From: an uncultured Oscillospiraceae bacterium | GTDB lineage: Bacteria; Bacillota; Clostridia; Oscillospirales; Ruminococcaceae | Assembly (NCBI GenBank): GCA_900548355.1 | Contig: URKR01000034.1 | Location: 1-20,213 of the forward strand | Reading direction: 5' to 3' | DNA length: 20,213 nt | Part shown: in pieces, positions 8,653 through 17,191 of the stretch | Numbering within the stretch: the first letter of the stretch is position 1 | Layout: each line of letters starts with the position of its first letter | Notes under the pieces: generated by a model | Told to the model about the DNA's origin: nothing | Seen by the model: only the letters and a program-made list of their open reading frames with translations | Database searches by the model: none | Program-made: the position numbers and the translations under genes

Positions 8653-8931
8653 TCAATAGATGGCTTCTTCCCGCCATCGCATCAGGCGGTGGATGGTTTC
8701 ATCGTCTTCAACCCAGCCGTCCTCACCGGCTTGGGCATTCGGGGCGTAGCTCTGCATCACAGCAGGGCTGCGCCCTTCCAAAAAGGCCTTTGCCGATTTC
8801 TGGCGTGATGGCGCGGTGCGGCTTTCATCGTACCGCGGGGTATGCGGCGGGGCAGGGCGCAGCGGGTCGGGCGGCGCCGGGCGCAGGTCGGTGGCGTTGC
8901 GTGCGCCGGGTTTGCAGTTGGATTCATGCAT
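8653..8931 (-). CDS. Small hypothetical protein, 92 aa
   Basis: I do not recognise this protein. The start ATG (8931) has a good site, AGGGGG, 9 bases upstream, and a long terminator hairpin begins 3 bases after its TGA. Both are positioned as for a real gene. The first 45 residues are rich in Pro and Arg (PAPPDPLRPAPPHTP) and probably disordered. The C-terminus is more ordered and acidic, ending GWVEDDETIHRLMRWREEAI plus Tyr, which looks like a short helix. There is no signal peptide or membrane segment. The frame stays open further upstream to 9108, but that part lies before the ribosome binding site and looks non-coding. It converges with the GT2 gene and has no operon partner. The call rests on signals rather than homology. 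Confidence 0.55.
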   Translation of the reverse strand: MHESNCKPGARNATDLRPAPPDPLRPAPPHTPRYDESRTAPSRQKSAKAFLEGRSPAVMQSYAPNAQAGEDGWVEDDETIHRLMRWREEAIY

Positions 8932-9191
8932 ACAAAGGTTCCCCCTTTCCTCCGATGGCTTGCGATGCATACGGGGCGGCCATGCCCCGGCAGCATGAGA
9001 ACGCGCGGCACAAGAACAATGGCCGTGCAAGAACCGCGGCCGCAGGCGCGTTTCGGAGGCCGACCGCCGCGGGCTTTGAATTTTGCGAAGTTTCGCAGTT
9101 TGGCACACCCGCTTCTTGCACAGGCGGTTGCCTTCCCCCTTATCCTATGCCGGGGGGCCTTGTCTATCCCCTAGCCACTGCGGCCAAATTA

Positions 9192-9200
9192 TGGTATACT
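9192..9200 (+). promoter_or_regulatory. Extended -10 promoter of the nucleoid-protein operon
   Basis: TGGTATACT is an extended -10 element (TGn followed by TATACT at 9195-9200) in an AT-rich patch. There is no good -35 at 16-18 bases, which is acceptable for an extended -10. Transcription would start near 9207, giving a leader of about 170 bases before the ATG at 9379. Confidence 0.55.
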
Positions 9201-9247
9201 GAAAACAATCCAACAACACAAACTGTCAAAGGGTTCAAACGCCATGG

Positions 9248-9269
9248 CGGCCGGCGGCAACGCCGGCCG
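9248..9269 (+). other. Leader hairpin with GCAA tetraloop
   Basis: Nine base pairs (9248-9256 with 9261-9269, all G-C) are closed by GCAA at 9257-9260, a GNRA tetraloop, in the predicted 5' leader of the operon. No T run follows, so it is not a terminator. It may stabilise the transcript or affect translation; no known riboswitch class is recognised. Confidence 0.5.
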
Positions 9270-9378
9270 GGATTCGGTTTGATGCAGACTTCCTCCCGGG
9301 TCTTTTTGCTGCGCACAGCGCCGCCCTGCTTGACGCAGCGCGGCAATTCTTTGACATGCTGATAAAGGAGCTTTGCGG

Positions 9379-10383
9379 ATGGATGTCAAACTCAACCAGG
9401 TGATCTACCACCTGCTCGATTCCGGGGCGTCGGAACCGGTACTCAGCGACCGGCCGATGGACCTTGACGCCGACCTTTTTGAATATTTCACCGCCTGCAT
9501 CGAGAAAGCCTGGGCCAGTGACGAGGGCAAAGCCTGCCAGTTCCTGCCCGACTCAGCCTTTTTGGCTGAGATGCGCCAGAACAGCGATTTCATCGACTTG
9601 TCCCGCCGGATCGCCGGCGTCATTTTTGAGCAGCAGCTGCAATACCCGGGCATTCCTTCGGGTGACCTGGCCGTGGCCGATTGCACCATGGACGGCGTGC
9701 CGTTTTATGCGGTGCTCAAACTGAACTACCGCCCCGGCTATACCCACCAGACAACCGTGCTGGGCAACGGCCAGTGCAGCAAGATCGCGCCGCAGCGCAC
9801 CCTGCTGCCAGGCAGCCCCAAGGCTGATGAAGCTGCCCTGATCGACCGCGCGAACGAGACGATCCGCCTGATTGAAAAGCGCTGGCCGCTCGACGACAAA
9901 AAGGACGTCTATCTTTCCTCGAACGTTTTCGGCTGCACCCAGGCCCTGCCCGAAAAAGAGAAGCTCAAGGCCGTCTGCGATACCGCGGTGGCCGCCGTGC
10001 AGAAAGCCTACCCCGAGCCTGAAACCCTCGACGATGTGCCCCCGTTTGACGGCGGCACCGAGACGGCGGTCGAACTGCTGGTGCGCAACCAGGCCGTTGA
10101 CAACAAAATCGCCGTTGAGGATGTGCGCACCCGGCTTGAGGAACAATACCCGCTGGCCGTGCCTGCCTTTGAGGAGGCGCTGGCCGAGACCGGCGTTACG
10201 CCCGACGACACGATGATCGTATCCCCCGCGCGGATCAAGCGGATGGAGCGCCGCAGCTTCAAGACCGAGCGCGGCATTGAGATCAAGATCCCGGCCGAGC
10301 TCTGCAACAGCGATGACGCGGTTGAATTTATCCACAATGCCGGCGGCGGGCTTTCACTGCTGATCAAGGACGTGCTGGTATAA
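9379..10383 (+). CDS. Nucleoid-associated protein, NdpA/YejK family, 334 aa
   Basis: This matches the 37-kDa nucleoid-associated protein family (YejK/NdpA), whose members associate with the nucleoid; their exact role in Firmicutes is not settled. The protein is the usual length and shows the family layout: an N-terminal VIYHLLDSGASEPVLSDRPM, a middle KLNYRPGYTHQT followed by LLPGSPKADEAALID, then VYLSSNVFGCTQALPEKEKL. The conserved C-terminus has RRSFKTERGIEIKIPAELC, VEFIHN, then LSLLIKDVLV. I chose ATG 9379, with AAAGGAG 8 bases upstream; a TTG two codons earlier is too close to that site. The CYTH gene follows after 13 bases. Recognition is from memory of family motifs, and the Firmicutes branch differs clearly from enterobacterial YejK. 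Confidence 0.82.
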   Translation: MDVKLNQVIYHLLDSGASEPVLSDRPMDLDADLFEYFTACIEKAWASDEGKACQFLPDSAFLAEMRQNSDFIDLSRRIAGVIFEQQLQYPGIPSGDLAVADCTMDGVPFYAVLKLNYRPGYTHQTTVLGNGQCSKIAPQRTLLPGSPKADEAALIDRANETIRLIEKRWPLDDKKDVYLSSNVFGCTQALPEKEKLKAVCDTAVAAVQKAYPEPETLDDVPPFDGGTETAVELLVRNQAVDNKIAVEDVRTRLEEQYPLAVPAFEEALAETGVTPDDTMIVSPARIKRMERRSFKTERGIEIKIPAELCNSDDAVEFIHNAGGGLSLLIKDVLV

Positions 10384-10396
10384 GAGGGGCAAAAAG

Positions 10397-10915
10397 ATGG
10401 AAATTGAACGCAAATGGATGGTAGCCGGCTGGCCGGAAGGCCTGCCGCTGACCGAAACCTTTGAGATGGACCAGGGCTACCTCTGCGTGCGGCCGACCGT
10501 GCGCATCCGGCGCGAGGCAAAGGCCGGCGGGCGCACGGCGTATGTGCTGTGCTTCAAAGGCGCGCCCGACCCGACCGGCCTGGCCCGGCAGGAGATTGAG
10601 ACCGAGGTGGAAGAAACGCTGTTTAACCAGCTTGCCGATCTGATCGGCAAGCCGCTGATCGCCAAGGAGCGCCGCAGCTACGCCCTTTCCGGCGGGCTGA
10701 CGCTGGAGGTCAACGAGGTGGACCGCGGCCAGCCCGGGCAGTTCTTTTATGCCGAGATTGAATACCCGACCGCCGAGGCTGCCCGCAGCTGGACACCTTC
10801 GGCCGACGGCCTGACTGCCTACCTGGCCGATGAAGTCACCGGCCGGCCCGGCGCGAGCATGGGCGAATACTGGCAGCGCACCCGCGGCGATGTTGCGCAG
10901 GGAGGGACGGTATGA
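10397..10915 (+). CDS. CYTH domain (triphosphate tunnel metalloenzyme) protein, 172 aa
   Basis: A CYTH-fold protein, a superfamily of metal-dependent enzymes acting on triphosphates (inorganic triphosphatase, thiamine triphosphatase, class IV adenylate cyclase). The N-terminus shows the signature ExExK as EIERKW (E2, E4, K6). Tunnel-lining strands follow: VRIRREAKAGG, AYVLCFKG, then ARQEIETEVEE, RRSYAL, LTLEVNEVDRG and FFYAEIEYP. Length is typical of the small bacterial members, and there is no C-terminal CHAD domain. Inorganic triphosphatase activity is the commonest outcome in this group, but the substrate cannot be read from sequence. It begins 13 bases after the nucleoid-protein gene and its TGA overlaps the next ATG, so the three genes are one operon. 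Confidence 0.88.
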   Translation: MEIERKWMVAGWPEGLPLTETFEMDQGYLCVRPTVRIRREAKAGGRTAYVLCFKGAPDPTGLARQEIETEVEETLFNQLADLIGKPLIAKERRSYALSGGLTLEVNEVDRGQPGQFFYAEIEYPTAEAARSWTPSADGLTAYLADEVTGRPGASMGEYWQRTRGDVAQGGTV

Positions 10916-13266
10916 AACAGCTGAAACCCCTTCTCCAGCGCAGATACTGGTGGCTGTGGCTGCTGTTTGCGGCCGAACTAGTGTTCCTGTTCGGCAGGCT
11001 CGCGCTTGACTGGCGCGCCGGCACCGCCGACACAATCGGCCCCGACCGGATCATCCCCTATGCCGAACAGGCGCTCAACGATGAGCGCGGCGCCCATGTC
11101 GAGAATTTTACCGGCCAGTTTGCGACGACCCGGTGGATTGACCTGGAACCCGGCAGTTACCAGGTTGTTGTGCATTATGTCAACGACGGCGAACCCGGGC
11201 GGGTGCAGTTCCTGGATGAGATCATGCCCACCGCGCAATATGACGACACCGTGCTGCCGCCCGGTTACACCAGCGCAAGTTTCACCCTTTGGATGGAACA
11301 CGGCTGCGAAACCGCGCAGCTGCAGTTTTATGCCGACTGCGGTGAGGGCGAGGCGATTTTCATCACCGGGGTCGAGATTGTGCCGACCCATTCCTTCGCC
11401 TATGTCCACTTTTTAACCGCGCTTGTCTTCTTTTTACTGGCTGACTGGGCTGTGCTGCTGGCCGTGCGGGTGCTGCCATTCCCTGTCAAAAGCCTGCGCG
11501 GGCGGTACAGCGCGGTGGCCGTTGCCGGCATTGTTCTGCTGGCCTGCCTGCCGCTTGCGCTCGGGTACCTGACCTTCGGCCACGACCTCAGCGCACATTT
11601 GAGCCGGATCGAAGGGCTTAAGGCGGGGCTGCTCAGCGGGCAGTTCCCGGTGCGGGTCAACCCGGACCTGCTGGAAGGCCGCGGCTATGCCTTCAGCCTG
11701 ATGTATGCCGATCTGCTGCTGTACCCGGCCGCCGTGCTGCGGATTCTGGGCTTCCCGCTTTACAGCGTCTATCAGCTTTATGTAGCGGCCATCACGCTGG
11801 CAACCGCGCTTGTCACCCGGTATGTGCTGCGGCGGATGCTCGGCAGTGAAGGGCTGGCTTTGCTTGGCACGGCTCTTTACACTCTTTCGTTCTATCGGCT
11901 GACCTGCGTGTATGTGCGCGCATCGGTCGGTGAATATTCGGCCATGCTGTTTTTGCCGGTTGTCGTCTACGGACTCTGGCGCATTTATACCGAGCCCGCG
12001 CCTGCGGAAAAAAAGCGCGGCGGCATTCCGGCCTGGGCCGCGCTGGCGGTCGGTTTTTCCGGCCTGCTGCAAACCCACCTGCTGACCACCCTGATGGCCG
12101 GGCTGTTCAGCCTGGTGTTTTGCCTGGCGATGGCAAAGCGCACCTTCCGCAAACCGGTGCTGCCGCGGCTGTTCCAGGCAGCCGGTGCGGCGGTTGTCTG
12201 GAACCTGTGGTTCCTGGTACCGCTGGCCCAGTTCATGATACAGGGCGTCTGCCGGATCAGCGGCCGGTACGATGCAACCTACCTGTATGACAGCGTCGCC
12301 TGGATCGGCCAGATCTTCACAATGTTCGGCGGCGGCCCGATGGATACCGTTTCCGGCATTGGGTACGCAAACTCCCGCACAGCCGGCATGACGCAGGAGA
12401 TGCCGCTTTCCGTCGGCACTGTGCTGGCGGCCGGGGCTCTGCTGTTTTTGCTTGCCATGCTGGACCCCGCCGTGCGCCGGGCCGACCGCCGCGCCCGTGT
12501 GATCGGGGTATGGTCTCTCGGGTTTGGCGCGGCCGCCATCTGGCTGGCAAGCGACCTGTGCCCGTGGTACAGCCTGTATCGGGCCGAAAACCCGGTTGCG
12601 CAGGCGCTCTCCCGCCTGCTTGGCAAACTGCAGTATGTCTGGCGTTTTTTAACCCCGGCCACCCTGCTGCTGGTGTTTGCGACGGTCTGCGCCATTGCGC
12701 TGTTCCGCAGCGTTCGGCCCGAACTGGCCCGGCAGGCCGCGGCGGCCGCGCTGCTGCTGACTGTGATCCCGGCCGGATACCTGCTGTTTGAAACCTGTTA
12801 CAACAGCCCCAAGGTCACCTATATGAGCCTGGCCAGCCTGCATACCCACGAAGACCAGGTGGCCGGCGGCGAATATATGCCCTACGATGTGCTTGACGCC
12901 GTGACCGAAGCGAACTACGCCGGCACCGAGGTGGAAGCGCCGGAGGGTGTGGCGCTGGAAAGCCTGAGCCGCGGTGCGCTGCAGGTTTCCTTTACCGCCG
13001 CCAACACAACCGATGAAACGGCCGCCGTACGCCTGCCCCTTTATGCCTACCCGGGCTACAGCCTTACAGATACAACCGGCGGCGCCAAGCTTGGCCGGTA
13101 TGAGGGCTACCTGACTGTCGAACTGCCGGCCGGGTACAGCGGCAGCATCACGGTCCGTTTCAGCGGGTGCTGGTTCTGGCGGATTGGGGATGTTGTGAGC
13201 CTGGCGGGCATCCTGGCCACCGCCGTCTGGTGGCGGCGCAGGCGGCCGGCCGCCAAAGCAGTTTAA
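10912..13266 (+). CDS. Large polytopic membrane protein, YfhO/PTPS-related (GT-C-like), 784 aa
   Basis: A polytopic membrane protein resembling the YfhO / 6-pyruvoyl-tetrahydropterin-synthase-related family, thought to be lipid-linked GT-C glycosyltransferases or their relatives. An N-terminal membrane anchor (residues about 12-31) is followed by an extracytoplasmic beta-rich domain (about 40-155). A long run of membrane helices follows to about 630, then a second extracytoplasmic domain and a last helix near 755-775 ending in a basic RRRRPAAK tail. After the second helix pair comes the family signature, GHDLSAHLSRIEGLKAGLL (from G223), then QFPVRVNPDLLEGRGYAFSL. The HD pair sits where GT-C enzymes keep a catalytic acidic residue. 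ATG 10912 overlaps the CYTH stop (ATGA) and follows GGAGGG. The biochemical role is inferred only from family resemblance. Confidence 0.78.
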   Translation: MKQLKPLLQRRYWWLWLLFAAELVFLFGRLALDWRAGTADTIGPDRIIPYAEQALNDERGAHVENFTGQFATTRWIDLEPGSYQVVVHYVNDGEPGRVQFLDEIMPTAQYDDTVLPPGYTSASFTLWMEHGCETAQLQFYADCGEGEAIFITGVEIVPTHSFAYVHFLTALVFFLLADWAVLLAVRVLPFPVKSLRGRYSAVAVAGIVLLACLPLALGYLTFGHDLSAHLSRIEGLKAGLLSGQFPVRVNPDLLEGRGYAFSLMYADLLLYPAAVLRILGFPLYSVYQLYVAAITLATALVTRYVLRRMLGSEGLALLGTALYTLSFYRLTCVYVRASVGEYSAMLFLPVVVYGLWRIYTEPAPAEKKRGGIPAWAALAVGFSGLLQTHLLTTLMAGLFSLVFCLAMAKRTFRKPVLPRLFQAAGAAVVWNLWFLVPLAQFMIQGVCRISGRYDATYLYDSVAWIGQIFTMFGGGPMDTVSGIGYANSRTAGMTQEMPLSVGTVLAAGALLFLLAMLDPAVRRADRRARVIGVWSLGFGAAAIWLASDLCPWYSLYRAENPVAQALSRLLGKLQYVWRFLTPATLLLVFATVCAIALFRSVRPELARQAAAAALLLTVIPAGYLLFETCYNSPKVTYMSLASLHTHEDQVAGGEYMPYDVLDAVTEANYAGTEVEAPEGVALESLSRGALQVSFTAANTTDETAAVRLPLYAYPGYSLTDTTGGAKLGRYEGYLTVELPAGYSGSITVRFSGCWFWRIGDVVSLAGILATAVWWRRRRPAAKAV

Positions 13267-13336
13267 CACGCTGCCGGGCGTTTCTTCTCTTTCTGCATGG
13301 GGTTTTCCCTCTTTTGCCGCTTTCAGGCCGGTTGGG

Positions 13337-13356
13337 CCGGCAATCTCGCCGGTTTT
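13337..13356 (+). terminator. Probable terminator of the nucleoid-protein operon
   Basis: CCGGC (13337-13341) pairs with GCCGG (13348-13352) across a 6-base loop, followed by TTTT, 70 bases after the stop of the membrane protein gene. The stem is short, so this is a moderate call. If it fails, transcripts would run into the stronger hairpin at 13440. Confidence 0.4.
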
Positions 13357-13394
13357 CGGCTGGTCTGCGCAAACGAGTTTGTTGAATCCGCCAG

Positions 13395-13423
13395 TTGAAA
13401 TTTGGGCACGCGGCCCGTATAAT
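13395..13423 (+). promoter_or_regulatory. Near-consensus sigma-70-type promoter of glnN
   Basis: TTGAAA (13395-13400), a 17-base spacer and a perfect TATAAT (13418-13423). This is the best promoter in the window. Transcription should start near 13430, leaving a leader of about 106 bases to the glnN start. A strong intrinsic terminator begins about 10 bases into that leader. Confidence 0.85.
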
Positions 13424-13432
13424 AAGGGCATA

Positions 13433-13459
13433 CAGCAAGGGCGCTGCGAAGAGCATTCG
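13433..13459 (+). promoter_or_regulatory. Candidate antiterminator: two small hairpins competing with the glnN leader terminator
   Basis: CAGC (13433-13436) can pair with GCTG (13443-13446) around the hexaloop AAGGGC. CGAA (13447-13450) can then pair with TTCG (13456-13459). Both hairpins use bases of the terminator's left arm, so they exclude it. ANTAR proteins are known to bind tandem hairpins with six-base loops having A at position 1 and G at position 4. The first loop fits; the second (GAGCA, or AGAGCA with a bulged U) fits only loosely. The stems are only 4 bp, so a bound protein would be needed. This is inference. Confidence 0.35.
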
Positions 13460-13477
13460 CAGCGCCTTTTGTCTTTT
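13440..13477 (+). terminator. Leader terminator (attenuator) upstream of glnN
   Basis: A perfect 11-bp stem, GGCGCTGCGAA (13440-13450) with TTCGCAGCGCC (13456-13466), a 5-base loop, then TTTTGTCTTTT. It lies inside the predicted glnN leader, between the consensus promoter and the ribosome binding site. Unless something prevents it forming, most transcripts should stop here, which makes it an attenuator. The alternative is a late terminator for the upstream operon. Confidence 0.8.
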
Positions 13478-13535
13478 CGTTCCCATTCGGGGCGAGGCGG
13501 GCCAACGGCCCAGTGTGAAAGGAGTCATGGAAACA

Positions 13536-15626
<2,091 letters not shown>

Positions 15627-15635
15627 TCCCTGTTT

Positions 15636-15664
15636 CTGACACGCCATTCTCCCTTTCCTATTTC
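15636..15664 (+). promoter_or_regulatory. Weak candidate promoter for glnA
   Basis: CTGACA (15636-15641, 5 of 6 to consensus), a 17-base spacer and TATTTC (15659-15664, only 3 of 6). If used, transcription would begin near 15671, directly at the base of the long hairpin, echoing the glnN promoter-then-hairpin layout. The -10 is poor, so glnA may instead depend on readthrough from glnN. Confidence 0.25.
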
Positions 15665-15671
15665 TTACACC

Positions 15672-15711
15672 ACTCGGAAGGCCTGCCTGCTGCAAGGCGG
15701 GCCTTTCGAGT
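15672..15711 (+). terminator. Long hairpin between glnN and glnA, terminator or attenuator
   Basis: A 17-bp stem (15672-15688 with 15695-15711, including two G-T wobbles) is closed by the six-base loop GCTGCA. The inner part AAGGCC...GGCCTTT resembles a terminator, but only three T follow before the bases that pair again, so the U-tract is weak. It starts 46 bases after the glnN stop. It may end glnN, attenuate glnA, or shape a shared transcript. A smaller hairpin, GCGCC/GGCGC with loop TGAC (15719-15732), follows. Confidence 0.6.
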
Positions 15712-15747
15712 ATACCGGGCGCCTGACGGCGCAATGAAAAAGGAAAC

Positions 15748-15846
15748 ATGAAAAGCGATGGCGGTCCGTGCGCCGCAAGCCGCACTGCCCCCATTCTTCA
15801 TTTTCCATTTTTCATTCTCACTTTATTTCACGGAGGCCCCCCATGA
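15748..15846 (+). CDS. Possible 32-codon leader ORF overlapping the glnA start
   Basis: ATG at 15748 follows AAAAAGGAAAC, a short-spaced but plausible ribosome binding site. The frame ends in a TGA that overlaps the glnA ATG (ATGA at 15843-15846). The peptide begins MKSDGGPCAASRTAPILHF and continues hydrophobic and Phe-rich. Its second half is encoded by pyrimidine-rich, near-repetitive DNA (variants of CATTTTC, 15790-15830). The overlap suggests translational coupling, but the ORF could be chance, since glnA has its own GGAGG. No homologue is recognised. Confidence 0.3.
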   Translation: MKSDGGPCAASRTAPILHFPFFILTLFHGGPP

Positions 15847-17153
15847 AGCACACGGCACAGGATATTCTGAACTACGTCGAGGACAACGACGTCAAGTTTG
15901 TCCGGCTGACCTTCTGCGACATTTTCGGCAATCAGAAGAATATTTCGATCTATTCGAGCGAGCTGCCCTATGTGTTTGAGCACGGCATCTGCTTTGACGG
16001 CAGTTCCATTGCCGGTTTCCTTCACACTGAGGAGAGCGACCTGGTCCTCTGGCCCGACCCGGACACAATGACCATCCTGCCCTGGCGCCCGGCCGAAGGG
16101 CGGGTCATGCGGATGTACTGCGATATCACCCTGCCTGACGGCAAACCGTTCGAAGGCAACAGCCGCGGGTATCTGCAGGCGGTCGTGCGCCGCGCCAAAG
16201 CGATGGGGCTTGTCTGCAATGTCGGGTGTGAGTGCGAGTTCTACCTGTTTGAAACAGACGAACATGGCAACCCGACCCGCATCCCGATGGACCGCGGCGG
16301 CTACTTTGACATTGCGCCGCTGGATAAGGGCGAAAACATCCGCCGCGAAATCTGCTTTGCAATGGAAGATATGGGCCTGCGCCCCCAGCACAGCCACCAT
16401 GAAAGCGGCCACGGCCAACATGAAGTTGACTTTTTGTACGACACTGCGCTGCGCGCCGGCGATAACCTGAACACCTTCAAAAGCATTGTCAAAGCGATTG
16501 CCGAACGCAACGGCCTGTATGCCAGCTTTATGCCCAAACCCCTGCCCGACCAGGCCGGCAACGGGCTTCATGTGAACATTTCTCTGCTGCGAGAAGGCCA
16601 TAACCTGTTTGAAGACCCGGTCACCCCTGACAGTGAAGCCGGGCGGTTTATCGCCGGCATTCTGGCCCATGCGCGGGAACTGACCGCCTTCTGCAACCCG
16701 GTGCCGAACAGCTACAACCGCTTTGGCAGCTGTGAGGCGCCGCAATATGTCAGCTGGAGCCGGCAGAACCGCAGCCAGCTGGTGCGGCTGCCTTCGGCCA
16801 GCGGGGCGTTCTGTCGGCTGGAAATGCGCAGCCCCGACCCGGCCGGCAACCCCTACCTTGTCATCGGCCTGATTCTGGCGGCCGGGCTGGACGGCATCGC
16901 CCGCAACCTGCCGCTGCCGGAGCCGGTCAACCGCAACCTTTTCCACAAAGACGCGGCCCAGGGGCTTGAAAGCCTGCCCCGCACGCTGCGGGAGGCCATC
17001 ACCGTGGCCGCCCAGAGCGAGTTTATCGCGGGGGAGCTTCCGCTTGCGCTGATGAACAAATACTTTGAATACCAGACCCAGCTCTGCATCGACTATGAAC
17101 AGGCGGTAGACCCAGCCGCCTGGGAGCGGGAAAACAGCTTTTTGGTGCTGTAA
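15843..17153 (+). CDS. glnA: Glutamine synthetase type I (GSI-alpha-like), 436 aa
   Basis: A second, unrelated-class glutamine synthetase, the bacterial type I dodecamer. FDGSSIAGF, then metal-binding ECEFYLFE (E130, E132), QHSHHESGHGQHEVDF, GNGLHVNIS (H243) and NSYNRFGSCEAPQYVSW (R293) give a complete active site. Length matches the short GSI-alpha subgroup. The adenylylation region has NLFHKD (F367) where E. coli-type enzymes carry the modified Tyr in NLY, so control by adenylylation is not expected. ATG 15843 has CGGAGG 6 bases upstream; the frame is open further back to 15768 but lacks a site there. The ANTAR regulator follows after 38 bases, most likely on the same transcript. Feedback inhibition by glutamine is likely from the subgroup but cannot be seen here. 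Confidence 0.95.
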   Translation: MKHTAQDILNYVEDNDVKFVRLTFCDIFGNQKNISIYSSELPYVFEHGICFDGSSIAGFLHTEESDLVLWPDPDTMTILPWRPAEGRVMRMYCDITLPDGKPFEGNSRGYLQAVVRRAKAMGLVCNVGCECEFYLFETDEHGNPTRIPMDRGGYFDIAPLDKGENIRREICFAMEDMGLRPQHSHHESGHGQHEVDFLYDTALRAGDNLNTFKSIVKAIAERNGLYASFMPKPLPDQAGNGLHVNISLLREGHNLFEDPVTPDSEAGRFIAGILAHARELTAFCNPVPNSYNRFGSCEAPQYVSWSRQNRSQLVRLPSASGAFCRLEMRSPDPAGNPYLVIGLILAAGLDGIARNLPLPEPVNRNLFHKDAAQGLESLPRTLREAITVAAQSEFIAGELPLALMNKYFEYQTQLCIDYEQAVDPAAWERENSFLVL

Positions 17154-17191
17154 CCCCGCTGTGACACCACCCCGGAGAGGAGGAACCCGGT

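Larger units (their letters stand above)
8932..9378. other. 447-base intergenic region between divergent genes
   Basis: This region separates the small minus-strand gene from the nucleoid-associated protein operon. Several frames stay open here because of the base composition, but none has a ribosome binding site with credible composition. It holds a short hairpin at 9084-9097 (TGCGA/TCGCA) with no T tract, an extended -10 promoter at 9192-9200 and a GCAA-capped hairpin at 9248-9269. I saw no minus-strand promoter for the small gene, no tRNA and no repeat array. Confidence 0.5.

Noticed and set aside
8502..9362. Long plus-strand open frame of 286 codons over the intergenic region
   Set aside because: It begins inside the GT2 gene, runs across the terminator hairpin and the promoter, has no ribosome binding site and shows no family features. 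High GC content explains the open frame.
9282..9362. 26-codon ORF in the leader of the nucleoid-protein operon
   Set aside because: The ATG has no ribosome binding site, and the peptide has no recognisable character. The good site at 9364-9370 serves the ATG at 9379.
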